Made by a program: the position numbers and the translations under genes | Shown here: positions 32,715 through 42,387 of the stretch, piece after piece | Position numbering within the stretch: position 1 is the stretch's first letter | Layout of the letters: the number at the start of each line of letters is the position of its first letter | Origin: Ascarosepion bandense | Taxonomy: Eukaryota > Mollusca > Cephalopoda > Sepiida > Sepiidae | Length of the DNA: 64,000 nucleotides | Assembly: GCA_037127315.1 (NCBI GenBank) | Contig: JBBBDQ010001616.1 | Span: forward strand, 583,501-647,500 | Direction of reading: 5' to 3' | Notes under the pieces: generated by a model | What the model saw: only the letters and a program-made list of their open reading frames with translations | The model's database searches: none | What the model was told of the DNA's origin: nothing

Positions 32715-33205
32715 GTATATACAAATTGTCTATCCTTTATCCAAATTTCTAATATCCGAAAATCTTTCAGGTGCTGACATGACTTGCCACAAACAAAATT
32801 TTTCAGAAAGCACTGGAAAGTTTTCTAGTTGACGTGCAGCTAGTGTAAGTGAATTCATCGGCTCTGTGCTCTCCCCCTCCGCCTCAGCTAGGTAACCTAC
32901 GTTGGTCCCAGTTGTTTCTCAGCAATTATCACGGCAACACTTTCGTCTATTGATTACTTATCAGGTGATTCGGGTTCAATAAAGATAATAATCAAAATGT
33001 CCAAAAGTCCTGCAGATATCTATATCGATAAGAAAAAACCCATTTGTGCTCATCAACATTCCAGAAATTCAAACCTCCATAGACTTGGAGAAACTAATGA
33101 GGGCTGCAATTGTGAAGCGTATAACGGAAGAATTTGGTGTTGGAACATCCACCATATACGACCTGAGCAAAAAGAAGGAGATTTTTTAAAGCTTTATACT
33201 GAAAG
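32715..33205 (+). pseudogene. pogo/Tigger-like transposase N-terminal relic
   Basis: ATG at 32996 opens MSKSPADIYIDKKKP. A neighbouring frame continues LEKLMRAAIVKRITEEFGVG and TSTIYDLSKKKEIF, which resembles the first helix-turn-helix of pogo/Tigger and CENP-B-like DNA-binding domains. The upstream TGTCTATCCTTTATCC and ATCCGAAAA resemble pogo-type termini. It breaks off at 33205, with no second HTH or DDE domain. Confidence 0.5.
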
Positions 33206-33311
33206 CCATGAATAGAAATAAATTAAAAAATAGAAAAAACACTGCACAAAGCAAAAAAAAAAATCGTCTCGAACCATCTAATAAGAGAATGGAGACGTCA
33301 GCATCGAAGTG

Positions 33312-33612
33312 AGTATCTTCTTTTATGTGCTCTGTCCTTTCAGAACATAAGCGATCATGGCTCTCCACATCTCCATGTCCCTGGTGGCTCTTAGTACGCT
33401 TGTTACACCTCGCAACCCTCGTTCCGTCATCCACCTGATCAGGTCCTTCAAATATGTTATGCACTGCTTTCCTCTGTCTCTTTTCCCCTCTACCTGGCCT
33501 GTTAGTATCAGGTTCTCCAAGCCTCCCTTCCTCATTGCATGTCTCAAGAACTTCAGCTGTCTCTTTCCTTTTCGTTTCTATCCTTTCGAAAACCTCATCA
33601 TTGCTCACATGT
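33312..33612 (-). mobile_element. LINE group R 3' fragment
   Basis: The minus strand gives MSNDEVFERIETKRK and, frame-shifted, FLRHAMRKGGLENLILTGQV, RQCITYLKDLIRWMTE and TRDMEMWRAMIAYVLK. These are the last 90 or so residues of the RTE-like protein, ending near the microsatellite-like 3' end at 33312. Confidence 0.8.
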
Positions 33613-33837
33613 GCCGCTTATATAAAACTAGCTTCCGGGCATATTTATAAGCGAAATTTAAAGGGATATCGTGTTTATGCTTGGGTTCCACTCTCAAAAT
33701 GCTCTATTTTATAGAGACTATATACAAATTAAATAACCTCTCTTTCAAAAATTTGAAAAAATTAAACACTAAAGAAATTCAGCTTTCAAGTATTTCAGAT
33801 AAACTAGTCTAAACATGTTTAATATTGTTCAAATAGT
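33613..33837. other. Short AT-rich spacer
   Basis: Contains nothing recognised. Confidence 0.5.
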
Positions 33838-33930
33838 TTTATTTGATTTACTCAACAAATGCTTTAACAAGAAAAAAGTACTTGTTACAAAATAAATTTA
33901 GTATTTAGTATAATAGCGTTTTGCTTTGAA
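33838..33930 (-). repeat. Duplicate of the Tc1 transposase C-terminal segment
   Basis: About 90 bp nearly identical to 34110-34202, outside the terminal repeats of the neighbouring Tc1-like element. It contains the same TTAGTATTTAGTATAATAG block. Confidence 0.85.
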
Positions 33931-33968
33931 ATAATAAAATCATTGCGAAAATTTAAAAATCGCACCTA

Positions 33969-33970
<2 letters not shown>

Positions 33971-34026
<56 letters not shown>
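33971..34026. repeat. (TA)n microsatellite
   Basis: About 55 bp of TA directly before the Tc1-like terminus. Confidence 0.97.
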
Positions 34027-34028
<2 letters not shown>

Positions 34029-34621
34029 TACTGTGCAAAAGTATTAGGACAAGAACTATTTTTGTTTTATGAGGCATACTGACAGAAAATAAACAATTTA
34101 ATTAAAGTAATTTTATTTGATTTACTCAACAAATGCTTTAACAAGAAAAAAGTACTTGTTACAAAATAAATTTAGTATTTAGTATAATAGCCTTTTGCTT
34201 TGATCATAGCTAACTATTATCAAAATAAAGTTTAAAAAGGAACCTTTAAACTATATTGACATTATTTACAGCTGAATTCGAGAGGGGGAATAAGAAAAAT
34301 GTCAGTCATATCCAAGTATTATAGAATAATTAGTAGCATCAAAATAACTTGTTTTATAGAAAATAGGAAAAATTAAATATAACTTCTTTTTAATACATTT
34401 TTTACACCTAGTTTTAAATCATAAATATTTATGAGCAATTTACTTGGCTTTTCACCCTGTATTTGAATTTCAGTGAGGTTTTTAGGAAAATCACCCCTGT
34501 CCTAATACTTTTGCACACTACCGGGTGTGTACAAAAGTGTTAGAACAGGAGTGATTTTAAACTTTATTTTGAAGCCTCATAAAAGATAAAATACTTCTTG
34601 TCCTAATACTTTTGCACTGTA
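34029..34621. mobile_element. Tc1-like non-autonomous element
   Basis: Termini TACTGTGCAAAAGTATTAGG (34029) and CCTAATACTTTTGCACTGTA (ending 34621) are inverted repeats flanked by TA-rich DNA. Minus strand 34210-34172 encodes AMIKAKGYYTKY and a stop, the characteristic C-terminus of Tc1-type transposases. A second pair of termini meets head to head at about 34487-34557 (TCCTAATACTTTTGCACAC against GTGTACAAAAGTGTTAGAAC), so two elements or ends are fused. Confidence 0.8.
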
Positions 34622-34649
34622 CTGCATATATATATATATATATATATAC

Positions 34650-34811
34650 AATTCAAGAAGTAGTAGGAGGATTTGAACAATTATTAAGTAAATCATCGAG
34701 CTTTATATTCGACCTCAACAGAATTCAGAAAGCACTGGACGGCCGTCTCGGCCTATATTTGGGACTCTTCAGCAGTGCGCATCCACTACCAGGAATCGAA
34801 CCCAGACAAAA
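34650..34811 (-). mobile_element. SINE-D copy (third tRNA-like SINE)
   Basis: On the minus strand GTCTGGGTTCGATTCCTGGT is a B-box-like segment. It is followed by GCGCACTGCTGAAGAGTCCC and a body shared with 37622-37835. The 5' part is cut at 34811 by a LINE. Confidence 0.7.
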
Positions 34812-35940
34812 CGAACCTCGCCGCCGAGCTAGAGAAGAACCTACAATCCGTAGTGGACTGGGGTAGGAAATTTAAATGCTTCTAAAACGAAGCTGCTATC
34901 AATTACCCATCATAGACAATCGCACCTACCTCCCATTAGTATGGAACAGGCTTGCCTCCCAGAGAGAAAACACTACACCTCCTTGGTCTCACACTCTCAG
35001 CGGACCTCAAGTGGAATGACTATATAGAATCCATTGCTAAATCCGCTGCTATGAAAGTCGGCTCTCTGTGCAGGGCCCGGAAGTTTTTCCCGTCTGAATC
35101 TATCCTGCACATTTTAAAATCTACCATCCGCCCGTGTATTGAATAATGCTGACACATCTGGTCAGGGACCCCTGCTATTCTCCTCGGGGTTCTTGACAAA
35201 GTACAACGGAGAATTTGTAATGTGATCGATACCGACTTGGCAGACCAACTGCAGTCACTCTTTCACCAGCGTGACGTAGCTTCCCTGTGCTTCTGCTATA
35301 AATAATTTCACGGCTTCTGCTCCGATGAACTTAGATCACTGCTGCCCCCTAGGTATAAATTTGCACGAGATACTAGATTAGCAACTAGGCCCCACCCTTT
35401 TTACAGTGAAACACATAAGATGTAACTACAATTTCTACTCCAACAGCTTCTTTTCTCGCACTTCCCGCCTGTGGAATTCCTTTCCGTATACTTGCTTCCC
35501 CGACAGCTACAATCGATAGGAGCTTAAATGTAAGGTCAATAGACACCTCCTAACGCACTAATTCGCATCAATTCTCTCAAACACTCTTCCCATCTACGCA
35601 ACCCTCACCCTCGGTATCTTTACCCGTCTATCACCCACTTCTGAGATTTCCTATATCTAACCACTCTTTCTCATCACTTTCCCCTATGTAACCCCCAAAC
35701 CACTCTTTCTCATCACTTTCCCTTATGTAACGCCCTAACCACTCTTTCTCATCACTTTCCCCTATGTAACCCCCTAACCACTCTTTCTCATCACTTTCCC
35801 TTATGTAACGCCCTAACCACTCTTTCTCATCACTTTTCCCTATATATAACCCCCTAACCACTCTTTCTCATCACTTTCCCCTATGTAACCCCCTGCGCAA
35901 GAGTGGCAGTGAAATGCCTTGCTTTGGGTGAAATGATTAA
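34812..35940 (+). mobile_element. LINE group J 3' part with repeat-expanded UTR
   Basis: The plus strand runs from NLAAELEKNLQSVVDWG (frame-shifted, 34812) through NASKTKLLSI, SMEQACLPERKTLHLLGLTL and FPSESILHILKSTIRPCIE to a stop near 35145. Frame-shifted C-terminal blocks follow. The 3' UTR holds six copies of a 39-41 bp unit (35660-35895) and ends with CCCCCTGCGCAAGAGTGG and GCCTTGCTTTGGGTGAAATG. Confidence 0.88.
35660..35895. repeat. 39-41 bp tandem repeat in LINE 3' UTR, six units
   Basis: CCACTCTTTCTCATCACTTT starts at 35660, 35700, 35739, 35778, 35817 and 35858. Other LINE copies have the unit once. The open frame across it is a by-product of the 39-bp (13-codon) period. Confidence 0.93.
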
Positions 35941-35991
35941 AACAAAAATATGATAATTCCCTCTTGTCATGGTGAGGGAATAAAGTACCTA

Positions 35992-36126
35992 CTCAATAGA
36001 AGCTACATCATTTTATACAGCATATCGAAATAAATATTTTGCCGTCATTTTTGACGGCAGGGGACCACAAACGGCAAAATATTTATTTTGATATGCTATC
36101 TAAAATGATGTATCTTCTATTGAGTA
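35992..36126. mobile_element. Foldback MITE, 135 bp
   Basis: The arms ACTCAATAGAAGCTACATCA... (35991) and ...TGATGTATCTTCTATTGAGT (ending 36125) are inverted repeats of about 55 bp, meeting around GCCGTCATTTTTGACGGC. It has no coding capacity. Confidence 0.8.
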
Positions 36127-36531
36127 TCTTATATTAAAACATAAGAAAAAATAATAAAATGGCAATGAACCTTCTTTGAAATAAGCAATGAGTAAAAAAC
36201 AATTTCAACAATGAAAAGATTGCCAATCTAGCTGTACGCTTAAATTCATAAAGTCAGAGTGTGAAACACGTAAGCTCATTAGAACAATTTAAATGAAAAT
36301 ATTTATAGAATAGATAGAATGAAGCAAAACCACGACGGTCATAAAAGGATTTAAATATATATCTTATGTGTTTTGTAACACCATAAACAGCCTCACATTA
36401 AATGATTTTGCATTCCACAGTGTCCGCAGAAAATGGGTTTTTTTACCGGGTAGAGCTGACAGCTGTACCCCAATGGTTTTTTGATTTGTACTTTTTCAAG
36501 TGGCAAAAAACAAAAAAATCAGTTCTGTGCA
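36127..36531. other. Unassigned spacer
   Basis: AT-rich, with no recognised element. Confidence 0.55.
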
Positions 36532-37180
36532 ATAAGTTGTTGGTTGGTTGTTTTTGTTTTATGGCATATCAACATCGGCGGGTCATTTATTGCTAACTAA
36601 ATTTTATTTATTTATTGCTGGTAATACCTTTTTTTTTCAACAATTTATTGTTGTTTTTATATAAGTTTTGTGTCTAGTAATACTTTTTTCTTTTCGAGTA
36701 TCAAGATTCATTGGTATTTTGTTTTGTTTTTTTAAGGGCAGGATCCCCAAGTCCTATCCTTGTTATTTAACTCATAACTGGATGGAAGGGACGGATTAAT
36801 ACCTTTCCCAAGGGTACCAGTGCTTAAGTGAATGCTGCATATTCAACTAGAATTCGAACTCGGCTCACCTATTTCTCTTTCCGAGCCGATATCCACTGCA
36901 ACAAAACGCACATCGTCACTAAGCGCGTACAGCACTTGGTATTCCCAAGCGGTCACCCATCTAAGTACTGGCCAGGTTGAACGTTGCTCAACTTCGGTGA
37001 TCGAGCGCGAACCGGTGTATTCAACGTGATATGGCCGTAATCACGCACATCCGTCACTATACGCTTACTGCACCTGGTATTCCCAAGCGCTCACCCATCT
37101 AAGTACTGACCAGGTTGAACGTTGCTTAACATCGGTGATCGAGCGAGAACCGGTGTATTCAACGTGATATGGCCGTAAGC
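36532..37180 (-). mobile_element. SINE-B copy with two 5S units (5S-5S-tRNA)
   Basis: In minus orientation the order is a 5S-like unit (37180-37061), linker TAGTGACGGATGTGCGT, a second 5S-like unit (37042-36924), the same linker, the tRNA-like head (GTTGCAGTGGATATCGGCTC), body, and the SINE-B tail to GCCATAAAACAAAAACAACC at 36535. Both 5S units are near full length (about 119 bp) with GATCACCGA.GTT, GATGGGTGA and GGGAATACCA blocks. Confidence 0.9.
36924..37180 (-). pseudogene. Two tandem 5S rRNA-like units in SINE-B
   Basis: Units at 37061-37180 and 36924-37042 each start (G/A)TTACGGCCATATCACGTTG and end CAGGTGCAGTAAGC or CAAGTGCTGTACGC. They retain the 5S internal promoter regions in mutated form, so they could supply a type 1 RNA polymerase III promoter to the SINE. 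They are part of a mobile element, not a 5S gene cluster. Confidence 0.85.
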
Positions 37181-37184
37181 CCCG

Positions 37185-37468
37185 TGCCATAAGTGATACA
37201 CGCTGGGGTGAACATGTCTCGAAAGAAACATGACTGATTGAGCAGAAAGTTTTTCCACAGTAGGCAGCTATTACGGTAGATCGGTAGCACACCGAGGTTA
37301 CAAAACCCATTCTGTCCTTTAATTTAACCCACAACTAGAGAGAGAATAGATGGATTAACACCTTTTCCCAAGAGTAATTAAGTTACTGTAACGAATTCAA
37401 CACTGAATTGGAAATCGGCTCTCTGATTTCTCGTTCTGGGCAGAAATCTACTATATCACAACAAACTG
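37185..37468 (-). mobile_element. Degenerate SINE-A copy
   Basis: The blocks GTGCCATAAGTGATACACGC, GAAACATGACTGATTGAGC, ACAAAACCCATTCTGTCC and the head-like GAAATCGGCTCTCTGATTTC appear in SINE-A order but with many changes. Confidence 0.8.
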
Positions 37469-37621
37469 TATAGTCTCCTCTAAAATTAAGCCTCAACCGG
37501 GTGAGGGATAATAGATGGATTCATAAATTTCAAAGGGTATATCGACTGGAACTTTGGACTCAAAAATCGATTTTTATTTCCGGATAAACACGAAAATCTA
37601 TGTAATTAGTTACCTCTTCGT

Positions 37622-37835
37622 CAACAGGGCCCGTGGTACAGTTGGTATGACATCTGCTTAATAACGCAACTGTCTGGGTTTCAATTCCTGGTAGTTGATG
37701 CACACTGCTGATGAGTCCCAAATATAGGCTGAAACGGTTGTCCAGTGATTTCTGCATTCTGTTGAGGTCTAATAAAAAAACTTGATGAATTATCTATTTC
37801 AAATATCCTCCTACAATTTCAGTCACAGAAAAATG
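37622..37835 (+). mobile_element. SINE-D copy
   Basis: GTGGTACAGTTGGTATGACA (A-box-like) and GTCTGGGTTTCAATTCCTGG (B-box-like) are spaced as in a tRNA. A body shared with the minus-strand copy at 34650-34811 follows (GCACACTGCTGATGAGTCCC, TTTCTGCATTCTGTTGAGG). Confidence 0.75.
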
Positions 37836-37989
37836 TATTAGACTCTGACAGTGATTTCTGTCCTCCCATATGGCAGCCGAATGCTAGACGTTGATCATAC
37901 TGATAAAGAAAAGACCAAATGTGGTTGAGGATAACATAAATCGAAGATGGAAGTTACGATAAGGTGTTATGTTATTAGCAATGACAAGT

Positions 37990-38297
37990 CAATCAGTCAG
38001 TTAATTGCCATACGTGATACACACTTTGGGCGATCATGTTTCAAAAGAGACATGACTGACTGGGCAGAAGATTATCCCGCAATAAGTCGCCATTGCTTTC
38101 TGCGGTAAACCGGTTGCCAACCAAGGCTATAAAACCGAATCTGTCCTGTTATTTGACTCATAGCTAGAGGGAGAAGAGATCTATTACATTATTAAGAAGT
38201 AATTAGTCGGGGATCAGATTATTACTTTATAACAATTGAAAACCGATCCCCCATTTTATGCCCAGTAGAAGTTTTAATTGTTTCCAACTGTTATGTT
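37990..38297 (-). mobile_element. SINE-A body module plus linker
   Basis: The plus view runs CAGTCAGTTAATTGCCATAC, body, CTATAAAACCGAATCTGTCC, then the linker with GGGGATCAGA/...ACCGATCCCCC and TTTCCAACTGTTATGTT. There is no tRNA-like head. It forms an inverted pair with the plus-strand copy that follows. Confidence 0.85.
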
Positions 38298-38314
38298 ACT
38301 ACACCTTGTATTGC

Positions 38315-38910
38315 TGGATGTGCGTTGTTGTGCAGTGGATATCGGCTCGGAATGAGAATCGGGAAACCAAGTTCGAATTCCAGTTGAATTCATTGCTTTC
38401 GCTTACGCGCAAATACCCTTGAGGAAGGTATTAATCCGTCTCTTCCCTTCAGTTATGGGTTAAATAATAGAACAGATTGGGTTCTGTAGCCTTGGCCGCC
38501 AACCCGTCTACCGCAAAAAGCAACGGCAACATACTGTGGGATAATTCTCTCTCTTGTCAGTCATGTCTCTTTCGAGACTTCATCGCCCAAAGCGTGTATC
38601 ACGTATGGCACTTAACTGACTGACTGAATATAATAGAAACAATTAATATTTCTACTGAAAATAAAGTGGGGGATCAGTTTTCTATTGTTATGAAGTAATA
38701 AACTGATCCCCCACTAATTACTACTTAATAATATAATACATCTCTTCTCCCTCTAACTATGAATTAAATAATAGGACAGATTGGGTTCTATAGCCTTAGT
38801 TTGCCAACCAGTCTACCTATAACGGGATAATCTTCTGCGCAGTCAGTCATGTCTTGAAAGAGACATGATCGCCCAAGCGTGTATCACGTATGACATTTAA
38901 CTGACTGACG
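38315..38910 (+). mobile_element. SINE-A composite, full (head, body, linker, body)
   Basis: Starts GGATGTGCGTTGTTGTGCAG and has a complete tRNA-like head (GAGTTCGAATTCC-like at 38369). Body module 1 runs to ACTGACTGACTGA (38631). The linker carries a perfect 16-bp inverted repeat AGTGGGGGATCAGTTT/AAACTGATCCCCCACT, and body module 2 ends ACTGACTGAC. This is the best reference copy of the composite. Confidence 0.9.
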
Positions 38911-39572
38911 AACCAAAGCTTACGTGAAAGTTCGTCTTCTGATGAAGAAATATTTGATTTCCATTTACGGAAGCCGAAATATTTAAACTTTAATAATTAT
39001 AAGTCATGTACTTATTGACTAAATGGGATCTGAGTTCAATGTTTATATGAATAGAACTTATGCTAAATTAACCTCTGCTTAATAAATTATTAAGGTAGCA
39101 GTTCTGTAATGCGTTCATATGTGCTTGGACATAATGAGCCTGTACAAGAGTAAGGTTTGCTTATTAATCCAACGCTATAACTTCTTGAGAAATGTTAGTT
39201 TTCATTCGCTATTAACGTTATTCATTTCGGGTGTCAGTCCTGTAAATTACAAAATGGCGTCCTTTTAGAGCAACCCCAACGGGATTCAGTTGTGGATAGA
39301 CACAAATTAAATATAATGTCAATGTCGACGTTTCGCTTTCAGATGACTGGCTAGAAAAATTGTGAAACTGAATCATAGAAGCTGGTCAGGGGGCGAAAAT
39401 GTTGTGTCAAAGACGAAATTAATTAGTCTTTGCTTCTCTATGCGGTTTGTTCTCGGTCGGTCGATCGATCACATTCGAGCCATTCTTTTCATGTGGCGTT
39501 TGTCTGTTTGTCTCTCTAGATTTGCCCTCTGATATAATATTTATAATTCTTTCGCAATCCTTTTGTATCAGT
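38911..39572. other. Unassigned spacer
   Basis: Contains GTCTTCTGATGAAGAA...GAAGCCGAAATA and GTCGACGTTTCGCTTTCAGA, motifs similar to the arm ends of foldback elements, but no complete element. No gene is recognised. Confidence 0.5.
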
Positions 39573-39576
39573 TACA

Positions 39577-39628
<52 letters not shown>

Positions 39629-39641
39629 CAGTCTGTTCATT

Positions 39642-39688
<47 letters not shown>

Positions 39689-39729
39689 CAGGCTATCTAT
39701 CTATCTGATTCTCTTCAGATTTCTTTCTT

Positions 39730-39764
<35 letters not shown>

Positions 39765-39824
39765 CAATCTGTTCATTATCTATCTATCTATCTATCTCAA
39801 TCTGTTCATTATCTATCTATCTAT
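39573..39824. repeat. Compound (ATCT)n array
   Basis: ATCT runs are interrupted by CTCAGTCTGTTCAT-type spacers at about 39627 and 39768. Confidence 0.95.
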
Positions 39825-39941
39825 GGCCCCTCGGCGTGGTGTAATGGTTAGCAGGCTTGTCTTGCTAGAATCTAGTACAACTGAGTAGTGAGTTCGATCC
39901 TCACTGAGTACCCCATAAGTTCGTCCTTGTGCTTAGAAAAC

Positions 39942-39942
<1 letters not shown>
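39825..39942 (+). mobile_element. tRNA-like SINE head inside ATCT array
   Basis: GTGGTGTAATGGTTAGCAGG (A-box-like) and GTGAGTTCGATCCTCAC (B-box stem) have tRNA-like spacing. I see no acceptor stem or normal anticodon arm, so it is a SINE rather than a tRNA gene. ATCT repeats flank both sides. A relative lies at 51780-51950. Confidence 0.65.
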
Positions 39943-39995
<53 letters not shown>

Positions 39996-39996
39996 C
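39943..39996. repeat. (ATCT)n microsatellite
   Basis: Uninterrupted ATCT, ending in CTCAATCTGCTTAT. Confidence 0.95.
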
Positions 39997-40017
39997 AATC
40001 TGCTTATATCTGTCTAT

Positions 40018-40345
40018 CCATTTATAACCATTTCAACGCAAGCAAGAAAATAAAGATGCAAAAGCTTCCAGAGTGTGAGAGAATATGAGAAAAATATTAA
40101 AGACAAAGGACAATAGAAGAACAGAAATTTAGAAGACAGATGGTAACCATTGATATTACATTGAACTTTTGGAAGTTCAATGTTGACTGGAAAACCAAAA
40201 TTCCGAAGAGTGTTACACAAGCAAGAAGTACGATAGAAGAAGCATTTACCATCTAACGTACGGTTATATCTAGCAATTTCAACAGTAAAATGATGAAAAC
40301 TATCCGCCAATCTAGTACTGCTCTGATATTTCTAAGTCTACAGAC
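40018..40345 (-). pseudogene. Diverged LINE group J C-terminal relic
   Basis: The minus strand reads RLADSFHHFTVEIARYNRTL, KCFFYRTSCLCNTLRNFGF and LPKVQCNINGYHLS. This is the pattern of the group J C-terminus (RLATRSHPFTVK, FFSRTSRLWNSLP, EFKCKVNRHLL). The 3' tail (CATTTCAACGCAAGCAAG in plus view) is recognisable at 40030. It is older than the main copies. Confidence 0.75.
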
Positions 40346-40402
40346 CATAGAAGAAATTTTTAGCTAAAATATATATACCCTTTCTCTTACAATAAAGACA
40401 GT

Positions 40403-40405
<3 letters not shown>

Positions 40406-40445
<40 letters not shown>

Positions 40446-40665
40446 CCATCCGCAGACAGTCATGTTTCGATGTATCACAGCGCATCAGTACGGTTAGACA
40501 TACGATTGCTTTTAGCCAGGATTGAAACCCGACCGAATTCACATCATTCGGCGATTTTAACTTCTAAGCTATAGGCGTTCGTTAGAGTAAGGTGGGTTTT
40601 AGAGTGTTATATACACAATGTAAACCAACGCCAGTAGCCGAGTGCGTTCAGATTTATTACATGGT
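40406..40665 (-). mobile_element. SINE-C copy with adjacent (TA)n
   Basis: (TA)n at 40406-40443, then CCATCCGCAGACAGTCATG, GCGCATCAGTACGGTTAGA and CCAGGATTGAAACCCGACCG. On the minus strand CGGGTTTCAATCC is the B-box-like segment. Confidence 0.75.
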
Positions 40666-40807
40666 ATTTAAAAAATAGATGGCATAACTCCAGGACTGTG
40701 TTCTCTATATATAAATAACGAAGAGACTTCCTGTGAACATATACCCGGAATACCCGGAAACGCTTGGTTTCTGAGTTATAAGCCTTTGTTTCCAACTATT
40801 AAGTTCA

Positions 40808-41109
40808 TTCATTTAGTTAAGTGCCATACGTGATACACGCTTTGGGCAATCATGTCTCGAAAGAGACATGACTGACTGGGCAGATGATTATCCCGAAGTA
40901 GGTTGTCATTGCTTTCTGCGGTAGACTGGTTGCCAGCCAAGGCTATAGAACCCAATCTATCCTGTTATTTAACCCACAACTGGAAGGAATAGACGGATTA
41001 ATACCTTTCCAAAGGGTATTTGCGCGTAAGTGAATGCAGTGGATTCGGCTGGAATTCGAACTCGTCTCCCCGATTTCTCGTTCCGAGCCGATATCCAATG
41101 CACCACAAT
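40808..41109 (-). mobile_element. SINE-A copy, full length
   Basis: Minus-strand single-module SINE-A from TTAGTTAAGTGCCATACGTG to the head (GTGGTGCATTGGATATCGGC). Confidence 0.88.
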
Positions 41110-41357
41110 CCCTAATTTCCTTACTTCCACGAAATTTAATTGCAAAATATGTCCCCTATTGTTTATAGATGAGAGCAGCTTGATAGTAACACAGTATTGG
41201 CTATTAAAAAAAGAGACTGTAATACATAAGATAAAATTGATTTGATCAAAGTGAACAAAAATTTATCATGACTGACTGTATACTGGATTAGGATAAGTAC
41301 AGAAAAATAGCTTCAGATTTTTATTGCCAATTTCATTAGAATGTCAAGCACTAGCAC
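41110..41357. other. Spacer with possible transposase scrap
   Basis: The plus frame PLLFIDESSLIVTQYWLLKK (41148-41207) is faintly like the region around the first catalytic Asp of Tc1-type transposases, but too short to assign. Confidence 0.2.
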
Positions 41358-41358
41358 T

Positions 41359-41487
41359 AGACGGATTAATACCTTTCCCAAGGGTACTGGCGCGTAAATG
41401 AATGCAATGAATTCAACTGGAATTCGAACTCGGCTCTCCGACTTCTTGTTCTGAGCCGATATCCACTGGACCACCACGCACATCCGA
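41359..41487 (-). mobile_element. SINE-A/B head fragment
   Basis: Only the tRNA-like head and first body part (ACGGATTAATACCTTTCCCA to CCACCACGCACATCC). Because SINE-A and SINE-B share this part, the family cannot be told. Confidence 0.8.
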
Positions 41488-42375
41488 TTTAATCATTACC
41501 AATGCCATAAAAGAATTATGGACGGCTCAAATGTCACGCATTGACCTATGCTTAACCATGAATTAATGAATGATATAATCGCTTAAATACCAAAATCGAT
41601 TTTGAGCTTAGCCATTTCGTAAATGAATCAATTTATGACCCAAATATCAGGGATCGTCCCTGAGCCATGTCATAAATTTAGAATTTTATGTCCCAAGAAT
41701 CAAGGATCAGCTTATGTCATTGTCATGTAGTAGATTAATTATTTAATATCACAAATATCAGGAGCTAATTTAAGTCATAGCCATATCTTAGATTTATGAT
41801 TTATTGGCTCAAATAATGGAAACTAATCATAGATTAGTCATAGATTAATGATGTAATGACCCCAAAATTATGGATCCTTATGTCTTAATCATATCAGATA
41901 CAAATAATTTACTGGTCCCAATATCAGGAAAATTTAGCCTTGTCATAAATTAAGGATTTCATGGCTCCAGTATTAGGTGTTTAAGCCTTATCCATATCAT
42001 AAATTTTTTAATGAGTCTTACAAATGGGGTTAATCTAAGCTTTAACCATCTTAAAACTGAAGGATTTAATGGCCCTAATACCAGGAGTTAATCTAAATCT
42101 CATCTGAGTCATAAATTAAGCATTTAATGGCCCCAATGTCATGAGTTAATATGAGCCTTTTTCAGGTCATAAAGTAATGACAATGGCCAAGATATGTAGT
42201 GTCGGCCAATAATTTATCTTTGCCGTCATTATTGAATGATTTAATAGCCTGGGCAACGGGATTCGATCTCTGCCTTAGGTATGTCATCAATGAACTATTT
42301 AATGCCTCAAGTATGAAGGATCGCCCTAGTCATGATCCAAATTTATGACTTTGTGATGCAAATATTATGTATCGG
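41488..42375. repeat. Degenerate tandem repeat, period about 60-65 bp
   Basis: The pattern TCATAAATTAAGGATTTAATGG...CCCAATATCAGGAGTTAATC...AGCCTTA recurs about 13-14 times with strong divergence and indels. It is an old minisatellite bounded by SINE sequence on both sides. Confidence 0.8.
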
Positions 42376-42387
42376 CCTTCGCACAAA

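Noticed and set aside
35631..35861. Open frame with regular SDEKEWLG repeats
   Set aside because: By-product of the 39-bp tandem repeat in a LINE 3' UTR; 39 bp is 13 codons.
39447..39851. Open frame of repeated Ser-Ile-Tyr-Leu
   Set aside because: Direct translation of the ATCT microsatellite, whose 12-bp period contains no stop in that frame.
39825..39912. Possible genuine tRNA gene
   Set aside because: A- and B-box-like segments are present, but there is no acceptor stem and no normal anticodon arm; a similar head recurs in a SINE at 51770.
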